A stretch of DNA of 64,000 bases from Setomelanomma holmii (taxonomy: Eukaryota; Ascomycota; Dothideomycetes; Pleosporales; Phaeosphaeriaceae). Shown piece by piece: positions 44,701-56,775 of this stretch. Position 1 is the stretch's first letter. Each line of letters begins with the position of its first letter. The notes under the pieces are model-generated. The model saw only the letters and a program-made list of their open reading frames with translations, was not told the DNA's origin and did not search any database. Location of the stretch: positions 165,413-229,412 of the forward strand of contig ML978202.1 of the NCBI GenBank assembly GCA_010015745.1, in the 5' to 3' direction. The translations under genes and the position numbers were made by a program.

Positions 44701-45760
44701 GCGCCGCGAATCCATCTAGGTAACCTGCAAAGCACATCAAACATATGACTGCGAGTCCATCGAGCACACCTTATCACGGTGAATTAGTTTGATACCCTAT
44801 CAACACATACCACACCCATTATGGACACCATTTCCTAGGTTTGGGCGCGGGGAGTGGTCAACCATTGGTATTGGCATTGGCATTGAAGGCAGACAGTCTG
44901 GATACTACACCTCATGTACATTGTGCGAGGTTCTCCAAAAGGCATATTGGGATTTTCTTTGCGTTGGAACTGTTTAACGGGCGACAGAGTACCTCAACAG
45001 TCGCACTACCTGACTGATAGCGTACAGCGGTCCTTCAGAAGCGAGTAGCTAAAATGAAAACTTGGAATTCTAGACCCCATATCCATGGATCGTGACATAG
45101 ACCCTGTGAGACGCTTTTGGCTCAGGAGCGGTACGCTTGTAGTAGCTCATTGACTCGTGAATGCAACTTGAAGATTGCACATTCTCTGCTATCCAACCAC
45201 CTTATGTTCATCTTCAAAGCCTATTATAAAGCATACTGCACGTATACAAGCACATCTCTCATGAGTCGGCACGGAGATGCTCGTAGTGCGCTATCTATGA
45301 ATCGCACGTCCCGCTCCACTCGCTCCTTCGTGACCCCACATTCACAACTCAGCACCTTTCGCCAGTTCGTTGTTACCTCGTTAGTGTACCACTCCAGAAC
45401 CCAACTTCTACGCGTTCCACGCCCAATTTCAACCGCAATTCAACACCAACCACGCTCCCGCATGTGCAACAACAAAACACGTACTACTACGTCGGCAAGC
45501 CACCTTCCGAACCAATCCAGCCCGACGCAGCCAAGCCCACCAACACGTTCGGACCTTTTCTCACTCGGGAGATTAACAATAGATTAACAATAGCGCGAAT
45601 CTAATCTGCGCCACGCAGCTGCATCGGAGGCGAAAAGGAAAAGCACGATCGGAGCGTGTTCCGGGAGATTGCATGCAAGTGTGCAAGGTCGAGGACACGC
45701 TACTGCTGCTAGAAACATTTGAGCGCAATTCCACATCACGTGCGCAGTACATGTAAGCCA
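44701..45760. other. intergenic
   Basis: About 1.06 kb with no supported gene. A frame at 45117-45587 is Ser/Thr/Arg-rich and without features. Confidence 0.45.
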
Positions 45761-47167
45761 ATGACTTCGAGTGTGGCGGATGGGAGGCCGGCGGAGGTGT
45801 TGCTTGCCAGTAGTTTGGTGCGAGATGAGGAATTGGATAGGTTGTTGGAGGGAGCGTGTGGGCTTGGGAAGAGCAAAGGAGGTGGCGAGGAGCGATTGGG
45901 CACGGGTGCGAAGAGTTTGGACGATGCTTTAGATGGAGGTCTCAAAGGAGGGAAAGTCACTGGGATATGGGAAGAGAATGGCGGTGGAGGGATGAAGGTA
46001 AGTTGTCAAAGATGAGATGGATCATGCTGATAAGGGAAGGTTTGTCGAGCATTACTTGTCAGTTCACTGCTCAAGTATCCGCGTTCGACGGCTGCGGTTG
46101 TGGATACCACGGGCAACTTTGATGTGCTCAAGCTGTACACGCTCATCTTGTCAAGACTGCAGAAGGATGCGGATGCACTCGCAGCAGTACGAACGGCCAC
46201 TGAATTTGGTGCTGAGGATGGCGTTGAGGATGTTGCGGCCAAGATACTCGATCATGTCAACATCATGCGTGTCTTCGACTTTGTGGGGATGAGAGAGGCG
46301 ATTGGGGAGATTAGGGATGATCTGGAGGGTCGAGAAGCTGGGAAGAGCAGGAGGGAGGAGACACGACTTGAGCAAGTGACGAAGGCAAAGCCTCTGTCAC
46401 CAGAGCCAGCACCAGGACCACCAGAGCAGAGGAAACAGCCAGTACCTAAGAGAACAGTCGTGCAAGATAGTGAGGATGAAGACAAAGGCGAAGACGAGGA
46501 AGAAATGCTCTTCGACACATCTCCTCCACCAGCACCAGCTGAGCTAGTAGTCGAAGAGCCAGCACCCGAAACACCATTCCCAGACACCAATCCAGTCCCA
46601 GAAGTACGACCGATTCCACACGCCTCCAAGTTACCACTTCCACCTAGCGACGATTCTGCTCATGGTGGCAAACCAACATTCATCCTCCTCGACAACATAA
46701 CCCAAGTCCTAACCCCACTCCTCAAACGCGACTCCACTCACGCCAACGCCCTCGCTTCCACATTCCTCCACACACTCAGCCACTTGACCTCTACACACAA
46801 CCTTCACACCATCCTCATGAATCCAGCCGCGCCGCCGCGCTTTACATCACCTGCTCGCCAACGACAACAGCAAGAACAACGGAGACCAGATCCACCTACG
46901 CCGCCCAGTGTGTTTGCCAGTTGTGACCTGATCCCGAATTTGCTGGGTGTGTTGGGGCGGTATGTTGATACTGGGATACTGGTGGGCAGTATGCCGAGGC
47001 AGAAGATTGATGCAAGGGTTTGGTATAAGGGTAGTGATGGACGGGGAGGAGGGGGAGGGAATGCGGGGAGGAAAGTTAGGGGCGTGGAGATGTGCGGTGT
47101 GATGGAGGTGCTGTGGGATCGCTGGGAGGGGAGGGGAGGAGGGTGGGGTGTTTTGGATCATTCATGA
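45761..47167 (+). CDS. RecA/Rad51-like recombination paralog
   Basis: Join 45761-45997, 46040-47167; 454 residues. The order is Rad51-paralog-like: LGTGAKSLDDALDGGLKGGK, VTGIWEENGGGG and VCRALLVSSLL at the Walker A position, AAVVDTTGNFDVLKLY, and a Walker B-type strand PTFILLDNITQVLTPLLKRD. A disordered acidic insert (DSEDEDKGEDEEEMLFD) separates the two. The Walker A loop lacks the GKT/GKS triplet. The last 100 residues include a Gly-rich loop. Rad51 paralogs (Rad55/57, XRCC2, Rad51D) help load Rad51 in homologous recombination; which one this is cannot be said. The 42-bp intron uses an AAG acceptor after GCTGATA. ATG at 45761 is the first in frame. Confidence 0.75.
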
Positions 47168-47272
47168 TTCCCGCGGATTGAAGAGAGTGGGAGGGGTTTG
47201 GGAACGGTGATGTAGAGGGAAAAGGAGGTAATGATGTGATGTTATGACATGATACCCATCAAGATACCCAAG

Positions 47273-48775
47273 CTATGTATGCAACTGGTCCTCAAGGCTA
47301 AATTCCTCATCCCCAACATTCATAATCCACCCCTTCAACCCCGCACTTTTAACATCGCGCTTCACCCTCTTCCGCGCCTCAAACACCTCATCGCTCTTGA
47401 CATCCTCATACCTCCTCTTACCCAGTACACTTGCGAGCATCGGCACGCCCACCACGCCCACCACGCCCGCAACACGCACCGCAGTCTTCCACATACTTCT
47501 CCTACAAATCGCGCTCGCGCCCCGTGGATCCAATTGCTTGCGGCCCTGCAGCACGCCGCCGATGAGTGTTTCTTGCCACGAGGGAGTCCATACGGCGCTG
47601 AGATTGCTTGGCATCGGCTTTTGAGAAGGCAAGACGGCACGTCGGGACCATGCGAATTCTCTCTTCGTCGATTTTACTGCGAACGGAGTCCAAGCGTATC
47701 CGCCGTTCCATTTGGCAATCGCTTCATCGGAGAGATCCTTGAGGCGTCCGGAGCGAGTAAATGCGCGCTCGCATGCTGCTGGGACGTACTGCGAGCTTGG
47801 GAGGATGAGGGAGTGGATGTATGCGTTTCGTGGGGAGATGAGAGCTGATGTGAGAGATGATAGGAGCGATGTGGCTTGTTTGAGGGCGAGTTTATCCGTG
47901 CAGGATTTGCTGAGTGTTGGGGGTGCGTCGGGGCGGGAGGGTTTGCAGCGGACGGCGCCGAGGTGGGAGAAGTTGGCGCGGCCTCTGAGTGCAGTGTTGA
48001 TGTTCTCTTGGATGGTTGTAGAAGTGCCGGTTGATTTTACTGGTTCTTGTGATCTTTCGGTAGCCTTGTGATTTGCGGAAGATATTGTCACGGTAGGTGG
48101 TGGACTTGCCCATGGTGTTGAATCCTCCTGGGCGTCCATCACTAGCTCCATGCTTGCGTCGCCACACGGTGCTTCGGAGCAGTACATGTGGATTTGCACA
48201 TCTTCTCGTATAGTGAACGGTTGTTGCTCTTGGTGTTCATGCTCTACCTCTGTTCGTAGACGTATCCATTGTGAGGAAGGATACTGTGGTGTTGATACCT
48301 GCAGGCACTCGTCCAATAGAAATCGATTGAATGATCGTATAGCAAGCACTTCAGCATGCCAGTCATGTAGGATATTTCCATGTGCCAGTTGTAGTTTGTT
48401 TGCTGGGAGACATTTCATGCCCGTCCTGAAATGGTTTTAGCTCGCAGTGACCATTCGGGTGGACTACGCCGGCAGAATGCGGAGATGGAAGCATATTGAG
48501 GGAATGCGAGTGCGATTACGAATGCAATACTTGAGTGGAACAAGCTTACGCTAAGGAGACGCAAGAAAGTTTACCGTCTATGCTAGATCATAAGCGATGA
48601 GCTCCTCATTTACCTGCCAAATGCAATTGGAGCGATTACCCTTCGATAAGACAATGCCGGAGAGAGGCACCCACTCCCTTAGCCCATCGCAGCGGGGGCG
48701 AGGTTTGCGCTTTTCTGGAAGCCCGTCAAACGTTTCTAGAACGCAGTCGGCAATGGCATCCGGATCTACATGCAT
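47273..48775 (-). CDS. TAD1: tRNA-specific adenosine deaminase, Tad1/ADAT1 family
   Basis: Join 48775-48640, 48577-48550, 48425-47273; 438 residues. The middle exon is 28 bases; joining all three gives LSGIVLSKDGKLSCVSLATG then MKCLPANKL, the expected family block. The deaminase active site follows: HDWHAEVLAIRSFNRFLLDE (His and the catalytic Glu of HAE) and MYCSEAPCGDASMEL with zinc-binding Cys. Tad1 converts A37 next to the anticodon of tRNA-Ala to inosine. The middle region has a disordered insert and the C-terminal part carries WNGGYAWTPFAVKSTKREFA as in editase domains. The start MHVDPDAIADCVLETFDGLP is typical. Confidence 0.92.
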
Positions 48776-48992
48776 GGTGTCGCGTTGCTCGTGTGTTCAT
48801 GGTGGTGTGGTGGTGAAGCGCGGAGGGTGCCGGAACGACTTGAAAGCGGTTCGCTACCACGTACCTTCACCCATTTCCGGCGGTCCCTGCTACCTCTCTA
48901 TCGCCGCTTCCCTGCCACCTCCTCAGCACGAATAAGACGCCGCATTACCTAAATAATCCCTTAGCACGCGTGTAACCCCTCTCCTCTTCACC
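48776..48992. promoter_or_regulatory. shared divergent promoter, TAD1 / NT-C2 gene
   Basis: 217 bp between opposing start codons. No TATA box recognised. Confidence 0.5.
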
Positions 48993-50241
48993 ATGCAAGC
49001 GTTCGGTGAGCAATGTCTTCGCTGCGGCGGTCCGTCGCGTTCGCGGCACAGCTCACCGTCGTCCCAGTTCCCAAGAACCGCCGCGTAGGGAAATATTGTA
49101 TGCTGTACTGGGAACATGGCTGACAAGTATACAGCCAAAGTTCGATCTGCAGTTGAAAGTGCGCTTTTCATCACACACAACTTCCGCGCGACTTGCGAGC
49201 TGATACCAACCAGATAATCGACCTCAACAACGTCCCACTCGTCAACGGCGCATCCTTCATCAAATGGCACCTCTCTCATTCGACTGCAGCTGAGCATCGT
49301 GGTCGCACCGACAGCTGTCCTATACGCGACCACAAAGTCCTCTACAACTACGATGTTCAATTACCGGTCCGACTCACCGTGGACAAGAATGGCATGCTGC
49401 AAGAGAGCATACTGGAGCTCGAGGTCGTACAAGAGTACGCAGGCGCAGGGAGAGGCGAGCGAATAACACTCGGCAACGTCAAGCTGAACCTGGCCGAGTA
49501 TGTCGAGCAGAGCGACCTGGCGCCCGCAGAGGGTGACGAGCCCGGTGTCACGCGGAGATATCTCATGCAGAACAGCAAGATCAACAGTACACTGAAGCTT
49601 GGAGTCTACATGAAGCAAATAGAGGGCGACAAGAACTTTGTTGCGCCCGCGTTGAAGACGGCACAGGTGTTCAGCGGTATTGCGGGCATCATGGCTGGCG
49701 AGCAGACCGAGCTGGAGGATGATGGGTGTATGTACATCAATCACATGCTGCCACTAACCTCATATTGACTTTGACAGCTGCTCCATCCCTTACGAGCAAG
49801 TCACGCGAGGCCGGCGAACTGCAAGACATGTACCGCCGCACCCTTGCTGCCTACTGGTCGGCGCAACCCGGCGAGCTGAAAGCCGACGAATGCATCGAAG
49901 ACATCTTCGCCGGCGGAGACGGTTGGGGCGATCGCGAAAAGCCATACACATACCAGCGTGGTCAGCCATTACGGTACGGTGCAGGCGACAGCAGTGGGTC
50001 GCCTAGCGAGAACGAACTGAGACATCTCCGTACAGGGAGCAGCACACTCCGCAAGTCGCACGAGACGTTGAGGCCATCAGATATGAGGCCGAAGTCCCCT
50101 ACGGTGCGCGGGAGGGGTAGCTTGGAGCAGCAGGCGCATCAGATGACGGCCAAGGCGGACAGGAAAAGGCAGAGGCCGCACCATGAAGTAGATGAGTTCG
50201 ATCTGCGGGAGGATCTGTGTAGTTGGCGAAGGCCAATCTGA
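48993..50241 (+). CDS. NT-type C2 domain protein (EEIG1/EHBP1-type)
   Basis: Proposed join 48993-49005, 49068-49084, 49135-49158, 49214-49727, 49778-50241; 343 residues. The first three exons are 13, 17 and 24 bases and encode MQAFVPKNRRPKFDLQLK; exon 4 continues IIDLNNVPLVNGASFIKWHL. Introns have donors GTGAGC, GTAGGG, GTGCGC and GTATGT with CAG acceptors, and phases close. The domain reads SCPIRDHKVLYNYDVQLPVR, LTVDKNGMLQESILELEVVQ, ERITLGNVKLNLAEYVEQSD and NSKINSTLKLGVYMKQIEGD. NT-C2 domains are lipid-binding modules in membrane-trafficking and cytoskeletal adaptors; the precise role is unknown. The C-terminal 110 residues are disordered and basic. Confidence 0.85.
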
Positions 50242-50488
50242 GAGCCTGGCATTCGGAGAAATAAATCTTCTCGCAAGACCCTCAGCATTCTGTGCTTCAT
50301 TGTCGCCAAATGCGACGTTCAGTGATCGTCGTGAAGATGACGCGCCCCACGTGGTAACGCGTTGGGGGCAGAAGCGGGTACCGGTAGGGCCGAAGGCGGT
50401 CAGCGTAAAGTTCGATGCAACGCTTAATCGATCTTTCTGTGCCAGACAAGACAACGTCTGCACACGTCATATCTAAATTGACTTCTCT

Positions 50489-53163
50489 ATGCTCGCGCCT
50501 CGAGCTTCCACTGCATTCGTATGCCTCCGATGTGAGCTCCAGCTTGCGCGACGGCGGATGCCTGCGCACGCCAGTCGCAGTTCCCACGCGAACTTCTCTG
50601 CATCGGCACGCCGCCACGATGGCGCCGAGGAATGGGAGACTACTTTGCAGGCGCCCACTTCGAGACTTAGGATAAGGAGAGAAAGGGAGCCTCTCGATAG
50701 AATCAGGAGAAGGAAGGGGAAAGCTATACGAGAAACCTCGGCTCGATTGGGCGGCTTGAAGCAAATGGGTGAAGACGCTGAGATTCTCGTGCTCCGAGAG
50801 CTCGAGGACCAGAAGTCGAAGGAACCGGAGACGGAGCCTGAGCCCGAGTCTGAACCCGTCGAGCAAGTGGAGGTCCCTGATATTCTCGCATCGATACAGC
50901 AGGAGAACCGAGCCCTCACAGCAGAAGAGGTCTACGCTCGCCTCGAAAGCCTCCAGCCCAAGAACCGTGGCGACCTCAACGGGCCGCATTATGTCACGCA
51001 GACAACCTTTGTCAAGATCATACGAGATCTGATGCATGGATTCAACCAACGGCAGCTGTCACAATTCTACTCCACGGCAAAGAACCTACAGGAGACCGAG
51101 TTGCATAAGGAAGTCTTGGCCAGCTTGAGGGAGGAAAAGGGCACAACCCGCCCGACAACCCGCACAAATTGGCAGCCAGGTATCACGCCGAGCAGTAGAC
51201 GTCTGCCTGGCGCCGACGTCTCGACAAGGTCGAAACGTGCACCTGTCAGCAAGCAGCTACTTGTGGACCGCATCATGAGGGATGTCTGGAAGCTCGTTCC
51301 ACTGGAAGAAGTAGAGGCAGCTGGCGAATTGGAGATTTCGTTGAAACCGTGGCAATTGGCGCTGCTCAACGCTGGGGGTTAGCTATACCACCGCCATCTT
51401 GATGCTTGGAGAGCTAACAATACTACAGAGAACGAGACATCCCTCAATAAGATCAGTAGCGCACGCAAGGTCAGGATTGAAGTACACAAAGAACACAACG
51501 TCATTCGTATCACTGCCGATAAGAATACTGCAGAGTATGCCGCAGATGACGTTGACAAGGCATTGGACAGCACGGAGGTTCGCAAGCTCCAGCTCAAGTC
51601 CTGGATACCGAGTCTCAAGCAGGAGAAAGTACCAAATAATCAAAAGCTTGCCACTCTGTTCACGCAGGAGGATTTCGACATGATAACATCGCTTACGCGT
51701 GCTAGCATACAGAGGATGGACAATGCCAATACGGTAAGCAATCACAAATCACAACTCATTCAGTAGAAGCGCGCTGACACGTACAGCTTGTGCTTCGTGG
51801 GCTCGACCAGAGAGCTGTTGCGGAAGCTGAGAGGCTGCTCCTGCGGCTTCTTCCGCTGAAGGACGCAACTCTTTACACAGTTGACCCACGTATGTTGGAC
51901 ACTATCAGAAGTTCGTGCCGTCAAGTCGCGGTTGCGTATGATCAACAGCTTCTCGACTACAAGCATCGAAATGCTGAGCTGGGTAGATGGTCTTCATCAC
52001 TTCCACGGCTCGCTGCCCCAAAAGCTGCTCACGAACAAGATACGCAGGACACTCCAATGCCTGCGAGGTCGATTGCAGACAGGAGGAGCTTGACACGAAT
52101 ACTGAAGTCACTACGAGATGCGGTGGAGCAAGATCTTGCTACTTCAGCGGAAGGTGCTGAGAATCGGGAGATGGGCTACTGGTCTCCAGCGCCCGAGTAC
52201 AAGCTGTCGGCCGACTTTGGCCACGCCCTATTTCCTCTACAAGAACCAGCCGCACGGAAAGCACCAAAGAACGAGCGACCGAAGTCACCCCCTGCGCTCT
52301 TGTCGCACGGTCTGCCCGGGTTGGCGACTCTTATGGTCTCTGCCAACCTCCAAGGCCCAACGCCAGCTCAGCCAGAGCCGTGTATTAGGGCTATTACACG
52401 GACCCAGACACCCTCGCTTCTATACGATTTCATCCCTGCACCAGAGCAACTCGACCTTGGGCCTGGTCAAGACTTTCCACGTCTTCGCATTCAGATGCGC
52501 ACCAGCCCTACCGGTGGCGATGCTGTCTTGCACAAGCTCAGCCTCGGCTTTCACGAGCATGTACACGATGTGCTGATTCCTGATCAAGCGGCAGATATAC
52601 AATTTTGCAGGTATGGACGCCTCCGATTTCGAAAAACACATCGTGACAAGAACGTACATGAGTGGGTCAAGGCTGTTTGCGAAAACATTGCAAGTGGTGA
52701 ACGACTTACTGCACCATCTCTCACAATCGACATTCCTAAATGGACGATCCCGGGCTTTCCAGCCGATGCGAAGGGCCTAATGCCAGTGACATACCTCTTC
52801 TCGGGTATCCAGTTCAGACAGACCGTCAGCGGGAGCTTCATGGATACGCAGGTCTCGTATAACACAACACAGTCCGGTAAAACGGGTGCTCGTGGCGGTG
52901 CTTTGAGCATGTACTACGTTGGTGTGGGTCAAAGCCCGCAAACCCTGCTGCAAGATGAGGAAAGTCTTGCTTCCTTCGTGAAGAAGTGTTTCAGCATGGT
53001 AGACCATATCACTGAAGCCGCAGCCCAAACGCAGCCCACTTTCAAGATGCTGCGGCCCAGGACCGAGCAGAGTGGGCGGAAGGTGAAAAGATCTCTGCAA
53101 CAAGCCATGGCGCCCGCGCAAGACTTTTCGGAAGCATCAGTCTCTCCCGTGGTAGGGGACTAG
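50489..53163 (+). CDS. SLS1-like mitochondrial gene-expression protein
   Basis: Join 50489-51377, 51429-51733, 51787-53163; 856 residues. An Arg/Ala/Ser-rich N-terminus (MLAPRASTAFVCLRCELQLA, RRRMPAHASRSSHANFSASA) is a clear mitochondrial presequence. The central segment has KH-like strands (ARKVRIEVHKEHNVIRITAD) and the C-terminal part has the SLS1 pattern (FPRLRIQMRTSPTGGDAVLH, MPVTYLFSGIQFRQTVSGSF). Yeast Sls1 is a mitochondrial inner-membrane protein that couples transcription with translation of mitochondrially coded subunits. Introns: GTTAGC..ACTACAG and GTAAGC..GTACAG. It lies 247 bp after the NT-C2 gene on the same strand. Confidence 0.85.
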
Positions 53164-53708
53164 ATGGACGAAGCCCATCGAAAGTCGCGGCCCGCTCCGA
53201 ATAAAAAAACGGAACGTACAGTGTGACATAGGACACTGCACCTCAAGTTTTGGATAACAATCAAATCACAATATTACAATTCGAAAACTGACTGTTGATG
53301 TGGAGTCTCGTTGTGCGTAACAAGAAAGTAGAGCGTGACATGAGATAGAGCACCTCAGGTTTTGAGCTCCATGCCAGTTGTTTGAAATTATTTATCGAAA
53401 AGCGGACTCGCCACTCGATCATGTTGTCTTTCCCTTTAACTGTAATCACAAGGACATTCAATTATCAAATCTTTACCGATTTTGACCTATGTCTTTCGTC
53501 TTATGAAGAGGGCGGAACGTGGTTTTATGGTAACGGGTCGAGCTAGCGACCAGAGAATGGCACATTTCCAAACTTGGAAAGATAGGATGATGTGAACCAT
53601 GGTACTTTGTAGCGTTGAGCATTTGACGTAAACTTTTAATCGAAGAACACTCTGCTTCGTGAAGTCGAGAACATCAATCAAATTCGAAAACATCGACACC
53701 GGGCCATC
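53164..53708. other. AT-rich intergenic stretch
   Basis: About 545 bp, visibly more AT-rich than the flanking genes. No gene recognised. Confidence 0.45.
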
Positions 53709-54974
53709 ATGTCTACTCGAGTCATCTCGGAGGCCTCTCTCCGCTTTCTGGCGGACTTGGAAAACTCGATCGAAATCAGGCAAGGCTTTCGCACAATTTC
53801 CCTCCAAACTCTTTCCTCGTATCATAACGATGACACCATCGACATTCCGGACATGCTGAACTCATCTGAGAGTTTGCAAATTCTGCGGACTTCAAACTCA
53901 GGTCGCCAACATGTTGTACCAAAACTGGAGCCGTGAGCAAGAAGATTTGGGCATCGGAAGTCTTGGACATGGCAGATCAGTTATTGAACTGGCGCGAGAG
54001 TATATCAAGGGCATGGCAAGAGCTAGGAATGTGTTTTGGGAGTCAGATGACTGGAATGAGGCTTTGAAGACGCAGGGTATCAAGGAGGACACTCGCTCTC
54101 GAATCTTGGACCTCAACTTCAAAAATGTTCGACTGTCTCGTTCAGCTTCTGATTGGGCTCTGGATACCCTCAAATCTGTCCTGGGAGTTCTTGGATGGTC
54201 TGGATGAGCGTCTGAAGAAGAACAAGACGGAGAACGATTTACGCTCACCATATCCTGATCCATCCGTGAAACCATCCAAAGCAATCAAGCCTTTTGGATC
54301 CATGACTTCCGCCCTTCATTCAGAAAGTTCATCGCTCAAGCTCGCCATCGAGACTGAAACTCCAAAGGAAGTTTTAGGACGGACATTGCTTCATAAAGGA
54401 GGTGCATGGCCAAGGCTAATTTCGACCTTCAATCAGGACGGCTCATTAGACCTCACTGATATCGTTTCTACACATCCTACAGACTTTCACCCAAATCGCT
54501 ATGACCTCTACTCTTCCAAGCAGTGGGATGTTGCGAAAGAGTATGCAGAGTTTGCGCAGCGACGCGTACCGCCTGAACAGCCCACAGTGATGACAGTGGC
54601 TGTGCCATCGGCTTTCCTTGCCGGATCGCGAGAGATCTTTGGCTCGGACTGGAAGTAGTTGGTTTGGTTCAGCAGGAATAAAAAGGCTTTGATCGGAAAC
54701 GGAGGTGTCTTGCCAAAAGGGCTGGGGGGATTCCGAGAATGCTGATGTGCTCACCGGTCTGATATGTGGTATTGGGAATGATCAGGTTGAGAGATTGAAG
54801 AGTGGTGATGATATTCCGGTTCTGGAGACGAAGTCCGGGGTGAAGGAATCTCAAGTTGTGCTTCAAGGTCCGGGTATGTTGGCAAGGTTCGGAAAGGAGT
54901 GCAGCGGCTTTGCATGGGTTGCTTCAATGCTTGCGCCGAAGCGGGCTCAGTACTTCCCTTCGCCATCGGCCTGA
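53709..54974 (+). pseudogene. decayed protein-coding gene of unknown family
   Basis: An open start MSTRVISEASLRFLADLENS leads through four lesions. The frame changes by one base near 53900 (to VANMLYQNWSREQEDLGIGS), again near 54180 (to SWEFLDGLDERLKKNKTEND), meets a TAG after FGSDWK at 54656-54658 with LVWFSRNKKALIGNGGVLPK in the same frame beyond it, and shifts at a G-run near 54725 (to NADVLTGLICGIGNDQVERL). Each segment looks like normal coding sequence, and no GT-AG pairs explain the changes. I do not recognise the family. Confidence 0.7.
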
Positions 54975-55290
54975 GCTTGGTTGTCCTCAGCCCATTACCC
55001 CAGTACGATGTATGGACCTGCGAGTCTGTGATGTAGAATGAAATATGGTGACAAAACCCGATTGATGTGATTGTGAGCGTGAAGTCAATCAGAAGGCAAA
55101 ATATCACGTACAGCCATGAATGCTGCACTTCAATCCTGCCCTCCTCATCCAGATATAAAACACGACACAGCCACCTCCTCACACCGAAGTTCCAAAATTT
55201 CACTTAACACGCACACAACCACGTCATTATGTAGCATGTCACTTTAATACTCTAGTCCTGCTGAGCAGGTCTAGGTCGACCATGTTTATC
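54975..55290. other. intergenic between two decayed genes
   Basis: About 315 bp, no gene recognised. Confidence 0.4.
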
Positions 55291-55299
55291 ACCCTTTAG

Positions 55300-56316
55300 A
55301 CACGGCTCATATCATAGAAGAAGAAGGCGGTCCTTGGCTGGCCGAGGATGGCTGAGATGGCGAGCCATCCGATGGAGAAGATGTGGTGGATGAAGAGGTC
55401 AGTAGTGGTGAGGACAGTCAGGCTGACGCGATTTCGGAAAATGGAGATGATTGCACCGATAACGACGAAAGTGGGAGTGAGGACGAAGAGGACGAGGAGG
55501 AAGATGTGTTTGCTGGCAGTGATGATGAAGATGTCAAAGATAGGCAAGACTGCTCATCTGAGGACGATGGGTGTCACGGAGACGACGGGAATGACGTTGA
55601 TGATGACAATCACTCCAGCGCAGGCAGCGAATATCTCCAGGCTGAAGACTTCGAAGAGGATGGAAGCAGTGTCGAACATGCTGTTCTTTCCGATGACGAC
55701 CAACTCAACGAGGCCAATCACTACATCGAACGTGACGTCGAAGTCGCGAGTATCTTTGACCTCAGAGTCCTCCGAGCAGCACGAAAGCGACGGCAGTATC
55801 GAGTATCATATACTCCACGAATACTGTTGGCCAGACGAAGCAGGACTTTGCATCGGCCACAGTCCTCAAACGTTTGACATGAGTCACCTTGCTGTCGAAG
55901 GAGAAAACTACATCGACGATCGCGACGTCGACTACAGCGACTACAAAGCCGAAGACTTCAACCAAGAAGGCGAATACACCTATCCGAAATACACGACCTG
56001 TGTGGAGACCTCCACATACCACGCCGAAGAAGTTCATGTCAAAAAGGGCCCAGGATTGATCCGTAGATACACCGACAAGACCAAGGCCAGTTGGCAGGAC
56101 GAAGAGAACCGAGAGAAAAGGAGGAAGGCCGGGAAGAAAGCGATATACATCCTTCAGGCTGGAGCGGGTCATACCAAGGTTGGACGAGTTGTAAATGGGG
56201 TGTATGAGGGTGGGTCTGAGATTCCGAGATCGAGAGGCGGTGGGAAGAAGGTCGTTGGCAAGACGGTGGCGAAGGTGGCGGTGAAGGTTGCGGTCAAGGC
56301 GTTGTTCCGAGTTTGA
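55300..56316 (+). pseudogene. acidic protein gene with a nonsense codon and a frameshift
   Basis: One frame gives a strongly acidic stretch (EEEGGPWLAEDG, TGA at 55353-55355, then DGEPSDGEDVVDEEVSSGED and DESGSEDEEDEEEDVFAGSD). Around 55750-55790 the sensible reading moves by one base to SEQHESDGSIEYHILHEYCW and on to EDFNQEGEYTYPKYTTC, ENREKRRKAGKKAIYILQAG and a basic tail (GKTVAKVAVKVAVKALFRV) with its stop at 56314-56316. The other reading of the first half is Met/Thr/Arg-rich and unlike protein. A GT...AG pair at the shift is only 16 bases apart, too short for an intron. Confidence 0.6.
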
Positions 56317-56547
56317 TTGAAGTGCGAATGATTGGCCGCAGGAGGATGGGTGGTAGCATTCGAAAGTTCAACGTGTTATAAATGCCCCACGTGATGATGG
56401 TAGCTCCTAAGCAATGATGCAGTGAATTGCTAACATGCGTAGAGCATTGAAGTGCCTAATTTCACGTAAATTCGCGATAAAAGGCATCGCTTGATCCATG
56501 GCACCTAATATCTACTCCTTCTCACAAAGACACCCTGCACCATCAGA

Positions 56548-56775
56548 ATGCCACACAACGACCATGCCGACTTTCATTTCCAGTTTCCGGACGCTTGTCC
56601 TCATGGAGAACAGTTTGCGCATGTCAACGTGAGCAAGACGGCTGATGAGCGAGGTAAACAAACCACCGGTACGATAGAACGACATGAGATCGCAGATAGC
56701 GTGAGAAGTGAGAACGAGCGAGTAAAGAAGGCGAATGAAGAAGCGAGGCGAGATCAGCTGGGGCCAGGATGTTGA
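56548..56775 (+). CDS. small hypothetical protein, 75 residues
   Basis: MPHNDHADFHFQFPDACPHG to the stop after RRDQLGPGC. The C-half is a charged helix (RHEIADSVRSENERVKKANE). No signal peptide or known domain. Its leader resembles fungal 5' leaders (CTACTCCTTCTCACAAAGAC). Reality is plausible, not proven. Confidence 0.4.
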   Translation: MPHNDHADFHFQFPDACPHGEQFAHVNVSKTADERGKQTTGTIERHEIADSVRSENERVKKANEEARRDQLGPGC

